A DNA stretch of 64,000 bases, from assembly GCA_964638035.1 (NCBI GenBank), contig CAZWXD010000004.1:62001-126000 (forward strand). Direction: 5' to 3'. This document shows positions 34,240 to 44,800 of the stretch, piece after piece. The translations under genes and the position numbers were made by a program. The notes below the pieces were generated by a model, which was not told the origin of the DNA, ran no database searches, and saw only the letters and a list, made by a program, of their open reading frames with translations. This stretch comes from JAGGAG01 sp964638035. GTDB lineage: Bacteria > Gemmatimonadota > Gemmatimonadetes > Gemmatimonadales > GWC2-71-9. Position 1 is the stretch's first letter. Every line of letters starts with the position of its first letter.

Positions 34240-37200
34240 CAACGGAGCGGGCCGACGGCACACCGGCACTTACGCCGCTCAAGCGGGCATTCCTCGCACT
34301 CGAGGAGGCGCGCACCAGGCTCGCAGCACTCGAGTCGGGGCAGTCGGATCCCGTCGCCATCATCGGCGTCGGATGCCGCGTGCCCGGCGCCCGGGACCCC
34401 GCCGCATTCTGGCGCCTGCTGCTGTCAGGCACCGATGCCACCGGTGAAGTCCCGCCCGATCGATGGGATGCTGACGCCTACTACGACCCGGATCCCGAGG
34501 CCGAGGGCCGGATCACCACCCGCCGTGGCGGCTTCCTCGATGACGTGGCTGCGTTTGATGCCGAGTTCTTCGGGATCGCCCCCCGCGAGGCGCAGGGCCT
34601 GGACCCGCAGCAGCGGCTTCTCCTGGAGGTGAGCTGGGAGGCGCTCGAGCACGCCGGTATTGCAGCAGACCGGCTTGAGGGTTCCGCAACCGGGGTGTAT
34701 GTGGGGATGGCGAGCGGCGACTACTCCAATGAACAGATCAGGAGCGGTGACCCGGCGCTCCTCAACGCGCACTTCACGTCCGGCATTGCCCATAGCATGG
34801 GTTCGGGCAGGCTGTCGTACCTGCTGGGGCTCCAGGGGCCGAGTCTCACGATCGATACGGCTTGCTCCTCCTCCCTTGTCGCGTTCCACCTCGCGTGTCA
34901 GGCACTTCAGGCCGGGGACTGCCGCCTTGCGCTCGCGGGTGGCGTGAACCTGATCCTGTCGCCGGACCTCGCGATTGCGCTGTCCCACTCCCGAATGCTC
35001 GCGCCTGACGGTCGCTGCAAGACCTTCGACGCGGCAGCAGATGGCTTCGCACGCGGTGAGGGATGCGGCATGGTCGTGCTCAAGCGGCTGCGTGACGCCG
35101 TGGCGGAAGGTGATCGCATTCTCGCGGTGATCCGGGGAACCGCCGTGAACCAGGACGGCCCGAGCAGCGGCCTCACCGCGCCGAACGGCCCGGCACAAGA
35201 GGCGGTCATCCGCCAGGCGATCCGCCGCGCCGGCCTCAGACCGCAGGACATCGGCTACCTGGAAGCCCATGGCACCGGCACCCAGCTGGGGGACCCGCTC
35301 GAGATGGGCGCGCTGGGCAACGTCTTCGGCCCGGGTCGCGACCCGCACTCGCCGCTGGTCGTGGGCTCGGTGAAGACAAACCTCGGTCACCTGGAGGCGG
35401 CGGCCGGGGTCACGGCGGTGATCAAGGTGGTCCTGAGCCTCCAGGCGCGGACTATCCCTGCGCACCTCAACTTCCGGAATCCGAGCCCCCACATCCCCTG
35501 GGACCTGCTTCCGGTACGGGTCCCCACGACAGCAGAGGCGTGGCAGCCCGTGACCGGCCGCCGCATCGCGGGGGTGAGTTCCTTCGGATTCTCGGGTACG
35601 AACGCACATGTGGTGATCGAGGAGGCCCCCGCGGCCACCGGTGCGGAGGGCCCGGACAGCTCCGCGCGCCCCGCCCACCTCCTTGTCCTGTCGGCGCGCG
35701 AGGAGGTCGCCCTGCGCGAACTGGCGAAGCGCCATGGGGCGGCCCTGTCCGCGGACGGGGCGCCTTCACTGGCGGACGCCTGTCGCACGGCGGCGACGGG
35801 ACGTGCCCGCTTCCCGTTGCGCGCCGCGATCGTTGCCTCCGGCGTTGAGGGCATGGTGGCAGGGCTCGAGGCTGTCGCCATTGGAGGCGCCGCGGATGGT
35901 GTGCGCGTCGCGCGGGTTGCACGTCCCGACCCGCCCAGGATCGCGTTCCTCTTCACGGGGCAAGGTGCGCAGTATCCCGGGATGGCCCTCGGGCTCTACG
36001 AGACTGCGCCCGCATTCCGCGAGGCGCTGGATCGGTGCGCCCGGAGCCTCGATCCGCTGCTCGGCCGGTCACTCCTCGGGTTGCTGCAGGATGGGTCCGG
36101 GGTGCTCGACGAGACCCGCTATACGCAACCCGTGCTGTTTGCCGTCGAGTATGCGCTCGCCGAACTCTGGCGCCGCTACGGGATCGAGCCGACCGCGGTG
36201 ATGGGACACTCGATCGGCGAGTACACTGCGGCGTGTGCCGCGGGCGTGCTGGCACTCGATGACGCCCTCAGGCTGGTGGAGGCTCGTGGGAGGCTCATGC
36301 AGGCACTTCCAGCGGGCGGGGCGATGTCAGCCATCTTCGCGCCCGAGGAGGCTGTCCGGTCCGAGATCAGCCGCATGGACGGGCGGGTCGCGATCGCGGC
36401 CGTGAACGCGCCGGGGCAGGTGGTCATTTCCGGCGTTGCGGCCGATGTTGCAGCCGTGAGCGGGCTGTTCACCGCCCGCGGCGTGCGGACCCATGCGCTG
36501 CCCGTGTCCCACGCGTTCCATTCGCCCCTTGTCGAGCCGGTACTCGATGAGTTCGAGGCGGTGGCGGATGGCATTGCGTGGGGCACTCCGCGCACGCGGT
36601 TGATATCCAACCTCACTGGTGGCCTGGCCGTGGGGGGCGACCTTGCTAGCCCCTCGTACTGGCGTCGGCACATGCGGGGGACCGTTCGCTTCGAGGAAGG
36701 CTTGCGCACCCTTGCCTCGCTGCGCCCGGATATCGTGATCGAGGTGGGCCCCCATCCGACCCTGCTCGCCTTTGCCGAGGCGACGCTCGGGTCCGGAGGC
36801 CCACACCTCGTGCCGACGCTCCGGCGCAATCGGGATGATTGGACTGCGTTGCTCGGGGCGCTCGGGGCGCTGCACCTGCACGGGGCAAGCGTCGCGTGGC
36901 AGCAGGTCCACAACGCGTCGGGCGCACGGGTAGTGGACCTGCCTACCTATCCCTTCCAGAGGTCGCGGCACTGGTTCATGGCGCGGGACAACCGGGTGGC
37001 CAGGGGCGCGCGCCCGGGCCATCCGCTGCTCGGCACGCGCCTCCCATCTCCCCTGCCGGTGGCCGTGTACGAGTCGGCGATGCGCGCCGACGCCCCGGCA
37101 TTCCTTGGGGAGCACGTCGTGCAGGGCCACGTGGTGGTGCCGGCCACCGCCTGGCTCGAGATCCTCCATGCCGCGGGCACCCAGGCGCTTCCGGGACGGC

Positions 37201-40200
37201 CGGTGGCGCTGGCCGACGTGACCGTTCAACAGGCGTTGATCGTCGAGGGCACGGCCGACGCCCGTCGCGTGCACACAGTCGTGGAGCCCCGGGAGGGTGC
37301 CGCCGAACTCCGGATCTCGAGCCAGTCCGCCAGCGCGCCTGCAGGGGATCCTTGGGACTGCCATGTCACGGCGCGGGCGGTCGTCGCGCGGCCGGCGGGT
37401 GGGGCAACCCTGGCGCGGGCACGGGAGCGGTGTCGCACCCCTATGGACGTCCCTGCGTTCTACGCGTCGTTCGGCGACCGGGGCCTCGCATTTGGCCCGT
37501 CCTTCCACACGGTGAGGGAGCTCTGGCGCGGGGACGGCGAGGCGCTGGGTCGGGTAGCGCTTGGTGACCCGGACCCGATGGGCGCCGCCGTGGGCATGCA
37601 CCCCGTGCTGCTGGATGGCTGTGTCCAGGTGCTCGCGGCGGCGTTTTCGCCGGAGGATGCCACCTCCCTCTTCCTGCCAGTCGCCATCGGGCGCTTCACG
37701 CTGCATGAGCGGGTTGCCGGGCCGTGCTGGAGCCACGCGGCACTCGTGGGCACCGTGGGCGAGACCGTCGCTGCCAGTGTCAACGTGTTCGACGAAGCCG
37801 GCCGCCTCGTCGCCGCCCTGGAGGACGTCCGCCTCAAGCGCGTCTCGGCCGATGCGCTCACGCGCCTCGGCGGCCGGTGGCTCGATGAGGCGCTGCTCGA
37901 AGTGCAGTGGCCCCTGGTCGAGGGCCCCGAGTCCCCGGGGGCCCCGGCCTGGTCCCTTCCGACCCTCGCCTCGTGCGCCGGTGATGCCTTGGCCGAATCG
38001 CGTGCGGCAGCCGGACTCGATGCGTACGATGCCTTCCTGCCCGCGCTCGATGCCCTGTGCCTCGACTACGTTGAGCAGGCCATGGCCCAGCTGGGATGGC
38101 AGCCTGCCCCCGGTGACGTGGTCACTCCCGCGGCGGTGGCCGGGGACCTCGGCGTGGTGGACCGGCATCGCCGCCTCTTCGCGCGCCTCTTCGAGATCCT
38201 CGCCGAGGGGGGCCTGCTCGCCCGCGCCGGGGGTGGCTGGCTGGTCCGGCGCCGGCTCGCGCTCGGCGGCGACCCCGAAGGGACCCGCGTGGCACTCCTG
38301 GCGGCCCACCCGCTCGGCCGCGCTGAGCTGGAGATGACGGGCCGCGCCGGGTCCGGTCTCGCGGCGGCGCTTCGCGGGAACTGCGACCCGATGGACCTGC
38401 TCTTTCCCGCCGGCTCGCTCGACACCGCGGAACGCCTCTACCGCGACAGCCCTCCCGCTGTCGTGATGAATGGAATGCTGGCGCGGGTCGTCGCGACGGC
38501 GCTGGCCACCCCTCCGGCGGGGCGCCCGCTCCGCATCCTCGAGGTCGGTGCCGGAACCGGCGGTACGACTGCGCACCTGATCCCCCTGCTCGGCCCGAAC
38601 GCCGTGGACTACATGTTCACGGACGTTGGACCGCTCTTTGTCGCAAGAGCGCGTGAGCGCTTTGCGGGAGTTCCGGGCATGCAGTTCGGGGTGCTCGACC
38701 TGGAGCGGTCCCTGGTCGAGCAGGGTTTCACCCAGGGCCACTACGACCTGGTCATTGCCTCAAACGTGGTGCACGCTACTCGCGACCTGCGACGGACGCT
38801 GACGCGGATCCGTGAGGTCCTGGCGCCGGGCGGACTCCTCGCCCTCCTCGAGGTGACGGCGCCGCAGCGCTGGTTCGACCTGACCGTTGGCCTCACGCCG
38901 GGGTGGTGGGCGTTCGAGGACTCCGACCTGCGGACCGGGTATCCGGCCTTGTCCCGCGATCGCTGGCTTGCGCTGCTCGGGGAAACGGGCTTTGCGGCCG
39001 CGGCAGCAGTCCCAAACGGCGCAGCGCCGTCAACCGGAGTGCTCGGCCTCCAGGCCCTCCTGCTGGGCCAGGCGGGGCAGCCGCAGCCCTCGAGCCGTCC
39101 CACCTGGCTGGTCTTCGCGGATGGGACCGCCATGCCTTCCCTCGCTGCGGCATTGGGGCAGCGGGGGGATCGGTGCATCGTTGTCCGCCCCGGTACAGCG
39201 TACCACGAGGCGGGAGACGAGGTCATGCTCGATCCCCTCGATCCGACCCAGTACGACCGCCTGTTCGAGCGGCACCCGGGCAGCTCCCTGAGCGGCGTCA
39301 TCTTCGGTTGGTCCCTGTCGGCGTCGATTGGCAGCCACTCGGCATCCCCGGTGGCTGCGCACGCCTCCGGCTTCCTGGCCGCGACCCATGCCGCACAGGC
39401 GCTCCTGCGTGGGAAGGAGGTTCCCCGGCTCTGGCTCATCACCCGTGGCGGGCAATGGGTCACGCCGGATGACCAGGCACTCGAGCCCCTTCAGGCGCCG
39501 GTCTGGGGCCTCGCGCGCTCGCTGCTGCTCGAGCACCCCGAACTGGGCGTGACCGCAGTGGACCTGGATCCTGCCGGGGTAAGTGAAGACGTCGCCGGCC
39601 TCGTGGACTTGCTGGATCGGCCGCCCACGGACCCCCAGGTCGCGCTTCGTGGCGGCCGACTCCGCGCGGCGCGGCTGGCTCGTCACCGTGCCCCCGCCGC
39701 CGTTGCCCAAGGTCCATGGCGCCTCGTCGCCCCGCACCAGACCTTGGAACGGATGGAACGGGTGCCGATGGAGCGTTCCCTGCCCGGACCCGGCTGCGTG
39801 GAGATCGAGGTGGAGGCCACCGGGCTCAACTTCAAGGACGTCCTCAACGCACTCGGCATGTACCCGGGTGATCCTGGCCCGCTGGGGGGCGAGTGCGCCG
39901 GGCGCATCGTCGCCGTGGGGTCCGAGGTCGACCACCTCCACCAGGGTGATGAGGTGGTGGCCCTGGCACCGGGTTGTTTCGCATCGCATGTCCTCGCGCA
40001 CGCCGACTTCGTGCTGCCCCGTCCGCCACAGGTGGGCGTGGCTGAGGCGGCAACCCTGCCTATCGCATTCCTGACGGGCCGCTTCGCGCTCGAGCACGTC
40101 GCTGGTCTGCGTGCCGGCGAGACCGTCCTCATCCATGCTGCCGCCGGCGGGGTCGGCATGGCGGCGGTGCGCATCGCACAGCGGATCGGAGCCGAGGTCC

Positions 40201-41885
40201 ATGCCACCGCTGGCGCACCCTGGAAGCGGGACCTGCTGCGTGCCATGGGTGTGAGACATGTCCACGATTCGCGGTCCACCAGCTTCGCCGACGGCATCCT
40301 CGCCGCGACCGCCGGGAAGGGCGTGGACGTCGTGCTCAACTCGCTGGCCGGAGAGATGCTTGACGCCAGCTTCCGCGTGCTTGCGCGCGGGGGCCGCTTC
40401 GTGGAGCTCGGCAAGCGCGGCCTGTGGAGCAGGGAGCGCGTGGCCAGCCTGGGCCTCGGGCACCAGTACCATGTGGTCGACTGGGGCGAGACGATGCAGC
40501 GGGATCCCGCCCTCATCCGCTCGCTGTTCGTGGCGGTGCTCGCCGACGCAGCGGGCGGGTCGCTTCAACCCCTCCCGCGGCATGCGTTCCCGGTGGAGCA
40601 ATGCGCTGGTGCGTTCCGCTTCATGTCGCGCGCCCGTCACGTGGGTCGGATCGTGGTGCGGCAGCAGCGGGCGGGCCAGGCCATCACGGTGTCGCCCCAG
40701 GGTACCTACCTCATCACCGGCGGCCTCACCGGCCTCGGACTCGCCGCGGCGCGGCGCCTGGCGGAGCGTGGTGCCGGTCGCATCGTGCTCATCGGACGGC
40801 GCGGAGTCCCGGCGGCTTCGCGCACCGAGGTCGAGGCGCTTGGCCGCCTGACGCTGGTGGAGACCGAAGCCCTCGACGCGTCGAATGAGGCCGGGATGTC
40901 CGCGCTCCTCGAGCGCCTCCGGAAGGACGGGCCCCCGCTCCGGGGCGTCATCCATTCCGCGGGCGTCGTGGCCGATGCGGCCTTCCTCTCCCAGGACGCG
41001 GCGTCGGTGGGGGCGGTATTCGCGCCCAAGGTCGTCGGTGCATCACTGCTCGACCGGCTCACGCGGGCCGATGCGCTCGATTTCTTCGTGCTCTTCTCCT
41101 CGGTTGCGGGCATGCTCGGGTCGGCCGGCCAGGCCAACCATGCCGGCGCCAACGCCTTCCTCGACCTGCTCGCGGCTCGTCGGCGATCCGAGGGCCTGCC
41201 GGGGTTGTCTATTGCCTGGGGGCCATGGTCCGACGTGGGCGCGGCCGCCGACCGCGGGCTGGCGGCACGGCTGGCGGAACTCGGGCTCGGCACTGTGACA
41301 CCGGGGCAGGGCCTGCAGGCGCTTGAGCGCGTGATGGGCGAGGAGCTTGTCCAGGTTGCCGTGCAACCGGCGGACTGGCACACGGTGCTCGAGCGACAGC
41401 CTCGCCGCGCGGCACTGCTCGGCGTGCTGGCGTCACGGTCTGCCGCGGTAAGCCCATCCCTGCCCGGTGCGGGGACGCGGCGCGCGCTGCGCGAGGAGGT
41501 CGCCCTGGTGCCCGCAGGACGCGTGCGCCCGGTCATCGCAGCCTTCGTCCGTGAGATGGCGCTCAACGCGCTCGGGCTCGACCAGGCCCGCGTGCTGGAT
41601 CCTGCGACGCCGCTGGGCGACCTTGGCCTGGACTCCCTTCTCTCAGTCGAGCTCCGCAACACGCTCGGCACGGCCATCGGGAAGCCCCTCCCGGCCACGC
41701 TGCTCTTCGACCACCCCACGGTCGATGCGCTGACCGACGTCCTCGTCCGGGAGCTCGGCCTCGAGGGGGCCACCAGACCAGGCCCCTCCTCGGCGCCCGC
41801 CCCCGGCGGTGTCCTCGAGGTGATCGAAGACCTGACCGACGAAGAGGTCGACCGTCGGCTGGCTTTGCGGTCGAGGCAGCGCTGA
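34236..41885 (+). CDS. type I PKS module 4: KS-AT-DH-MT-ER-KR-ACP
   Basis: With 2549 residues this is the largest PKS here and holds a full domain set. It has a docking helix, KS (C210) and AT (S659 in GHSIGE; SHAFHS, malonyl). DH has H960 in HVVQGHVVVP and LLDGCVQ. The C-methyltransferase SAM site is near 1438 (EVGAGTGGTT). ER has 'LNFKDVLNALGMYPG' and HAAAGGVG at 1967. KR starts at 2156 (GTYLITGGL), and ACP has S2467 in GLDSLLSVEL. The KR catalytic Tyr is replaced by His 2302 (QANHAGANAF); the Ser is in place and the B-type Asp is present (VAD). I recall NHAAAN-type KRs elsewhere in PKSs, so loss of activity should not be assumed. A saturated alpha-methyl unit is predicted. C-terminal 'LTDEEVDRRL' is a likely docking element. 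One base separates it from PKS5. Confidence 0.95.
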   Translation: MTTERADGTPALTPLKRAFLALEEARTRLAALESGQSDPVAIIGVGCRVPGARDPAAFWRLLLSGTDATGEVPPDRWDADAYYDPDPEAEGRITTRRGGFLDDVAAFDAEFFGIAPREAQGLDPQQRLLLEVSWEALEHAGIAADRLEGSATGVYVGMASGDYSNEQIRSGDPALLNAHFTSGIAHSMGSGRLSYLLGLQGPSLTIDTACSSSLVAFHLACQALQAGDCRLALAGGVNLILSPDLAIALSHSRMLAPDGRCKTFDAAADGFARGEGCGMVVLKRLRDAVAEGDRILAVIRGTAVNQDGPSSGLTAPNGPAQEAVIRQAIRRAGLRPQDIGYLEAHGTGTQLGDPLEMGALGNVFGPGRDPHSPLVVGSVKTNLGHLEAAAGVTAVIKVVLSLQARTIPAHLNFRNPSPHIPWDLLPVRVPTTAEAWQPVTGRRIAGVSSFGFSGTNAHVVIEEAPAATGAEGPDSSARPAHLLVLSAREEVALRELAKRHGAALSADGAPSLADACRTAATGRARFPLRAAIVASGVEGMVAGLEAVAIGGAADGVRVARVARPDPPRIAFLFTGQGAQYPGMALGLYETAPAFREALDRCARSLDPLLGRSLLGLLQDGSGVLDETRYTQPVLFAVEYALAELWRRYGIEPTAVMGHSIGEYTAACAAGVLALDDALRLVEARGRLMQALPAGGAMSAIFAPEEAVRSEISRMDGRVAIAAVNAPGQVVISGVAADVAAVSGLFTARGVRTHALPVSHAFHSPLVEPVLDEFEAVADGIAWGTPRTRLISNLTGGLAVGGDLASPSYWRRHMRGTVRFEEGLRTLASLRPDIVIEVGPHPTLLAFAEATLGSGGPHLVPTLRRNRDDWTALLGALGALHLHGASVAWQQVHNASGARVVDLPTYPFQRSRHWFMARDNRVARGARPGHPLLGTRLPSPLPVAVYESAMRADAPAFLGEHVVQGHVVVPATAWLEILHAAGTQALPGRPVALADVTVQQALIVEGTADARRVHTVVEPREGAAELRISSQSASAPAGDPWDCHVTARAVVARPAGGATLARARERCRTPMDVPAFYASFGDRGLAFGPSFHTVRELWRGDGEALGRVALGDPDPMGAAVGMHPVLLDGCVQVLAAAFSPEDATSLFLPVAIGRFTLHERVAGPCWSHAALVGTVGETVAASVNVFDEAGRLVAALEDVRLKRVSADALTRLGGRWLDEALLEVQWPLVEGPESPGAPAWSLPTLASCAGDALAESRAAAGLDAYDAFLPALDALCLDYVEQAMAQLGWQPAPGDVVTPAAVAGDLGVVDRHRRLFARLFEILAEGGLLARAGGGWLVRRRLALGGDPEGTRVALLAAHPLGRAELEMTGRAGSGLAAALRGNCDPMDLLFPAGSLDTAERLYRDSPPAVVMNGMLARVVATALATPPAGRPLRILEVGAGTGGTTAHLIPLLGPNAVDYMFTDVGPLFVARARERFAGVPGMQFGVLDLERSLVEQGFTQGHYDLVIASNVVHATRDLRRTLTRIREVLAPGGLLALLEVTAPQRWFDLTVGLTPGWWAFEDSDLRTGYPALSRDRWLALLGETGFAAAAAVPNGAAPSTGVLGLQALLLGQAGQPQPSSRPTWLVFADGTAMPSLAAALGQRGDRCIVVRPGTAYHEAGDEVMLDPLDPTQYDRLFERHPGSSLSGVIFGWSLSASIGSHSASPVAAHASGFLAATHAAQALLRGKEVPRLWLITRGGQWVTPDDQALEPLQAPVWGLARSLLLEHPELGVTAVDLDPAGVSEDVAGLVDLLDRPPTDPQVALRGGRLRAARLARHRAPAAVAQGPWRLVAPHQTLERMERVPMERSLPGPGCVEIEVEATGLNFKDVLNALGMYPGDPGPLGGECAGRIVAVGSEVDHLHQGDEVVALAPGCFASHVLAHADFVLPRPPQVGVAEAATLPIAFLTGRFALEHVAGLRAGETVLIHAAAGGVGMAAVRIAQRIGAEVHATAGAPWKRDLLRAMGVRHVHDSRSTSFADGILAATAGKGVDVVLNSLAGEMLDASFRVLARGGRFVELGKRGLWSRERVASLGLGHQYHVVDWGETMQRDPALIRSLFVAVLADAAGGSLQPLPRHAFPVEQCAGAFRFMSRARHVGRIVVRQQRAGQAITVSPQGTYLITGGLTGLGLAAARRLAERGAGRIVLIGRRGVPAASRTEVEALGRLTLVETEALDASNEAGMSALLERLRKDGPPLRGVIHSAGVVADAAFLSQDAASVGAVFAPKVVGASLLDRLTRADALDFFVLFSSVAGMLGSAGQANHAGANAFLDLLAARRRSEGLPGLSIAWGPWSDVGAAADRGLAARLAELGLGTVTPGQGLQALERVMGEELVQVAVQPADWHTVLERQPRRAALLGVLASRSAAVSPSLPGAGTRRALREEVALVPAGRVRPVIAAFVREMALNALGLDQARVLDPATPLGDLGLDSLLSVELRNTLGTAIGKPLPATLLFDHPTVDALTDVLVRELGLEGATRPGPSSAPAPGGVLEVIEDLTDEEVDRRLALRSRQR

Positions 41886-41886
41886 C

Positions 41887-44800
41887 ATGAGCGACTTCTA
41901 CGACCGGATCAGTGGCCTCGCCCCCAGGCGCCTTGCACTCCTCGCGGTGGAACTCCACGACGAGCTCGAGGCGGAGCGCGGGCGTGGGCGTGAGCCGCTC
42001 GCCGTCGTCGGCCTCGGCTGCCGCTTTCCCGGCGCACCGGGTCCGGCCGCGTACTGGCGCCTGCTCGACGAGGGGCGTGAGGCGATTCGAGAGGTGCCTG
42101 CCGATCGCTGGGACGTGGACGCGTGGTATGACCCGGACCCGGACGCGCCCGGCCGGATTGCGGCCAGGTCAGGCGGGTTCCTCGACCGGGTCGATGGGTT
42201 TGACGCAGCGTTCTTCGGCGTGTCCCCGCGGGAGGCCCTCACCATGGATCCCCAGCAGCGCCTCCTGCTCGAGGTGTGCTGGGAGGCCCTGGAGCACGCC
42301 GGCATCGCGCCCGACTCGCTGCGTGGCGCGGCAGCGGGCGTCTTCGTCGGAGTCTGCAACAGTGACCACTACCTGCGGGTGATCGATCGGGGACCGGGAG
42401 CGATCGACGCCTACCTCGCTTCGGGGAATGCTCCGAGCGTCATCGCTGGCCGGGTGTCATACGTCCTCGGGCTGCAGGGGCCGGCGCTCGCCGTCGACAC
42501 AGCCTGCTCGTCCTCGCTCATTGCCCTCCATGCTGCGTGCCAGAGCTTGCGCGCCGGCCAGACACGGGTGGCGCTCGCGGGCGGGGTGAACGTGATGTGC
42601 TCGCCCCATACCATGATTGCACTCTCGAAGGCGCACATGCTCGCGCCTGACGGCCGGTGCAAGACGTTCGACGCGTCCGCGGACGGGTTCGCTCGCGGCG
42701 AGGGATGCGGGATCGTCGTTCTCAAGCGGCTCGCCGATGCGAGGGCGGACGGCGACACGGTGTTGGCCGTCATTCGTGGCATCGGCTCCAACCAGGACGG
42801 CCGAAGCGGCGGCCTCACGGTGCCGAACGGCCCGGCGCAGGAGGCGGTCATTGGCGCCGCCCTCGCGGATGCAGGCTTGGAGCCGTCCGACATCGACTAC
42901 GTAGAGGCGCACGGCACCGGCACCAGCCTGGGCGACCCCATCGAGGTGCGTGCCCTGGCAGGCGCCCTCGGGACGGGGCGCGAGGCAGCCCGCCCGCTGC
43001 TGATCGGCTCGGTGAAGACCAACTTCGGCCACCTCGAATCGGCCGCCGGGATCGCCGGCGTCATCAAGGTGGTCCTCGCGCTCCAGGGCGAGCGGATCCC
43101 GCGGCACCTCAACTTCCGGACCCCCAGCCCGCACATCACCTGGCCCGACTATCCGGTGAAGGTGGTGGCGGCCGGCGCACCCTGGCCCAGGGGGACGCGT
43201 CCACGCCGGGCCGGTGTGAGTTCCTTCGGCTTCAGCGGGACCAACGCGCACGTCATCCTGGAGGAGGCGCCTCCGCCCGCGCAGCCCGCGCCCCTGGCGA
43301 CGCGCCCCATGGCGGTGATCCCGGTGTCGGCGCGGTCTGCTGTGGCGCTCCAGGAAGCATGCGCACAGGTTGCTCGGGTGCTCGAGTGCCCCGGTGCCGA
43401 CCTTGGCGCGATCGCCCACACCGCGGGAGTGGGCCGGTCGCACCATGCCGAGCGGGTCGCCGTGGTGGCCGCCACGCTCGTTGAGGCGGCAGCCGCCCTG
43501 CGTGCCGCCGCGGCTGGTGAGGAGCATCCGGCGCTCTATCGGGGAACCGCCCGGGCCGATCAGGTCCCCGACGTGGTGTTCCTCTACACGGGGCAGGGGG
43601 CCCAGTACCCCGGCATGGCGCGCGAACTGTACGAGACGGCGCCCGCTTTCCGGGACGTCATCGATCGCTGCGATGCCATCCTGGGAGAGCGCGAAGGCCG
43701 CACCCTCAGGAGCGTGATCTTCGAGCAGGACGCAACGGCGCCGCTGCTGCACCAGACTTTCTGGACCCAGCCAGCACTGTTCGCCCTCGAGTACGGCCTG
43801 ACGGAGCTCTGGCGCTCCTGGGGCATCGAGCCGGCGGCGGTCATCGGCCACTCGGTTGGCGAGTACGTCGCCGCCTGCGTCGCGGGAGTGTTCGACCTGG
43901 AGAGCGGGCTGCGCCTCATGGCGCAACGCGGCGCCCTCATGCACAGCCTGCCGCCGGGCGGGGCAATGGCAGCCGTCTTCGCGCCGCCTGAGGAGGTGGC
44001 CCGGGAGCTGACCAGTTTCCCCGGCCTCGCGGTGGGAGCAATCAATGCCCCCGACAGCACGGTAGTTTCCGGTGCGGCGCCTGCAGTGGATGGGCTCCTG
44101 GCCCACTTCGCAACGCGGAACGTCCAGGGTCAGCGGCTCTTCGTTTCGCTCGCGGCGCACTCCCCGCTCACCGAACCGATCCTCGACCGGATGGAGGCGT
44201 GCGCAGGGGCGGTTGCGATGCGGGCACCCAGGATCCCCGTGGCGTGGAACCTGACCGGTACGCTCAGCCTGCCCCGGGGTACCGTGCCGGATGCCGCCTA
44301 CTGGCGCCGCCACCTGCGGGAGACGGTGCGCTTCGCCGATGGAATCAGCGCCCTCCACGCGGCAGGGTATCGCAGCTTCCTCGAGGTGGGGCCTCACCCC
44401 ACACTCATGGCGCTGGCCCAGCGCTCAGTGCCGGACGAGGCAGTGGCGTGGCTCTCCTCCCTCCGCCGCAACAAGCCCGACTGGCCCGAACTCCTTGCGA
44501 GCCTGGCGACCCTCTATGTGCGCGGTGCGCGGGTGGATTGGGAGGCCTTCGATCGGCCGTACGCCCCTGCCCGGGCTGTGCTGCCCACCTATCCCTTCGA
44601 GCGGAAGCGCTTCTGGCTCGATCCGGTCACGCCCGGGAGCGCGCCTGCCCCCGCGGAGACCTCCACGCTTCCGGGCACGCGCCTGGCCACGGCAGATGCC
44701 GTCTTCGAGGTGCGCATGGGCGAGGCCACCGTACACTGGCTCTCGCAGCATCGCGTCCTGAACCGCGTGGTGGTGCCTGGGTCGCTGTTCCTCGAGTGGG

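Noticed and set aside
36327..38741. Long antisense open frame of about 800 codons opposite PKS4, with similar ones at 25860-28130, 39030-40955, 42457-44397, 45088-47061 and 20743-22359
   Set aside because: They mirror PKS codons in very GC-rich DNA, have low-complexity His/Arg/Gly-rich translations and no recognisable domains or ribosome sites.
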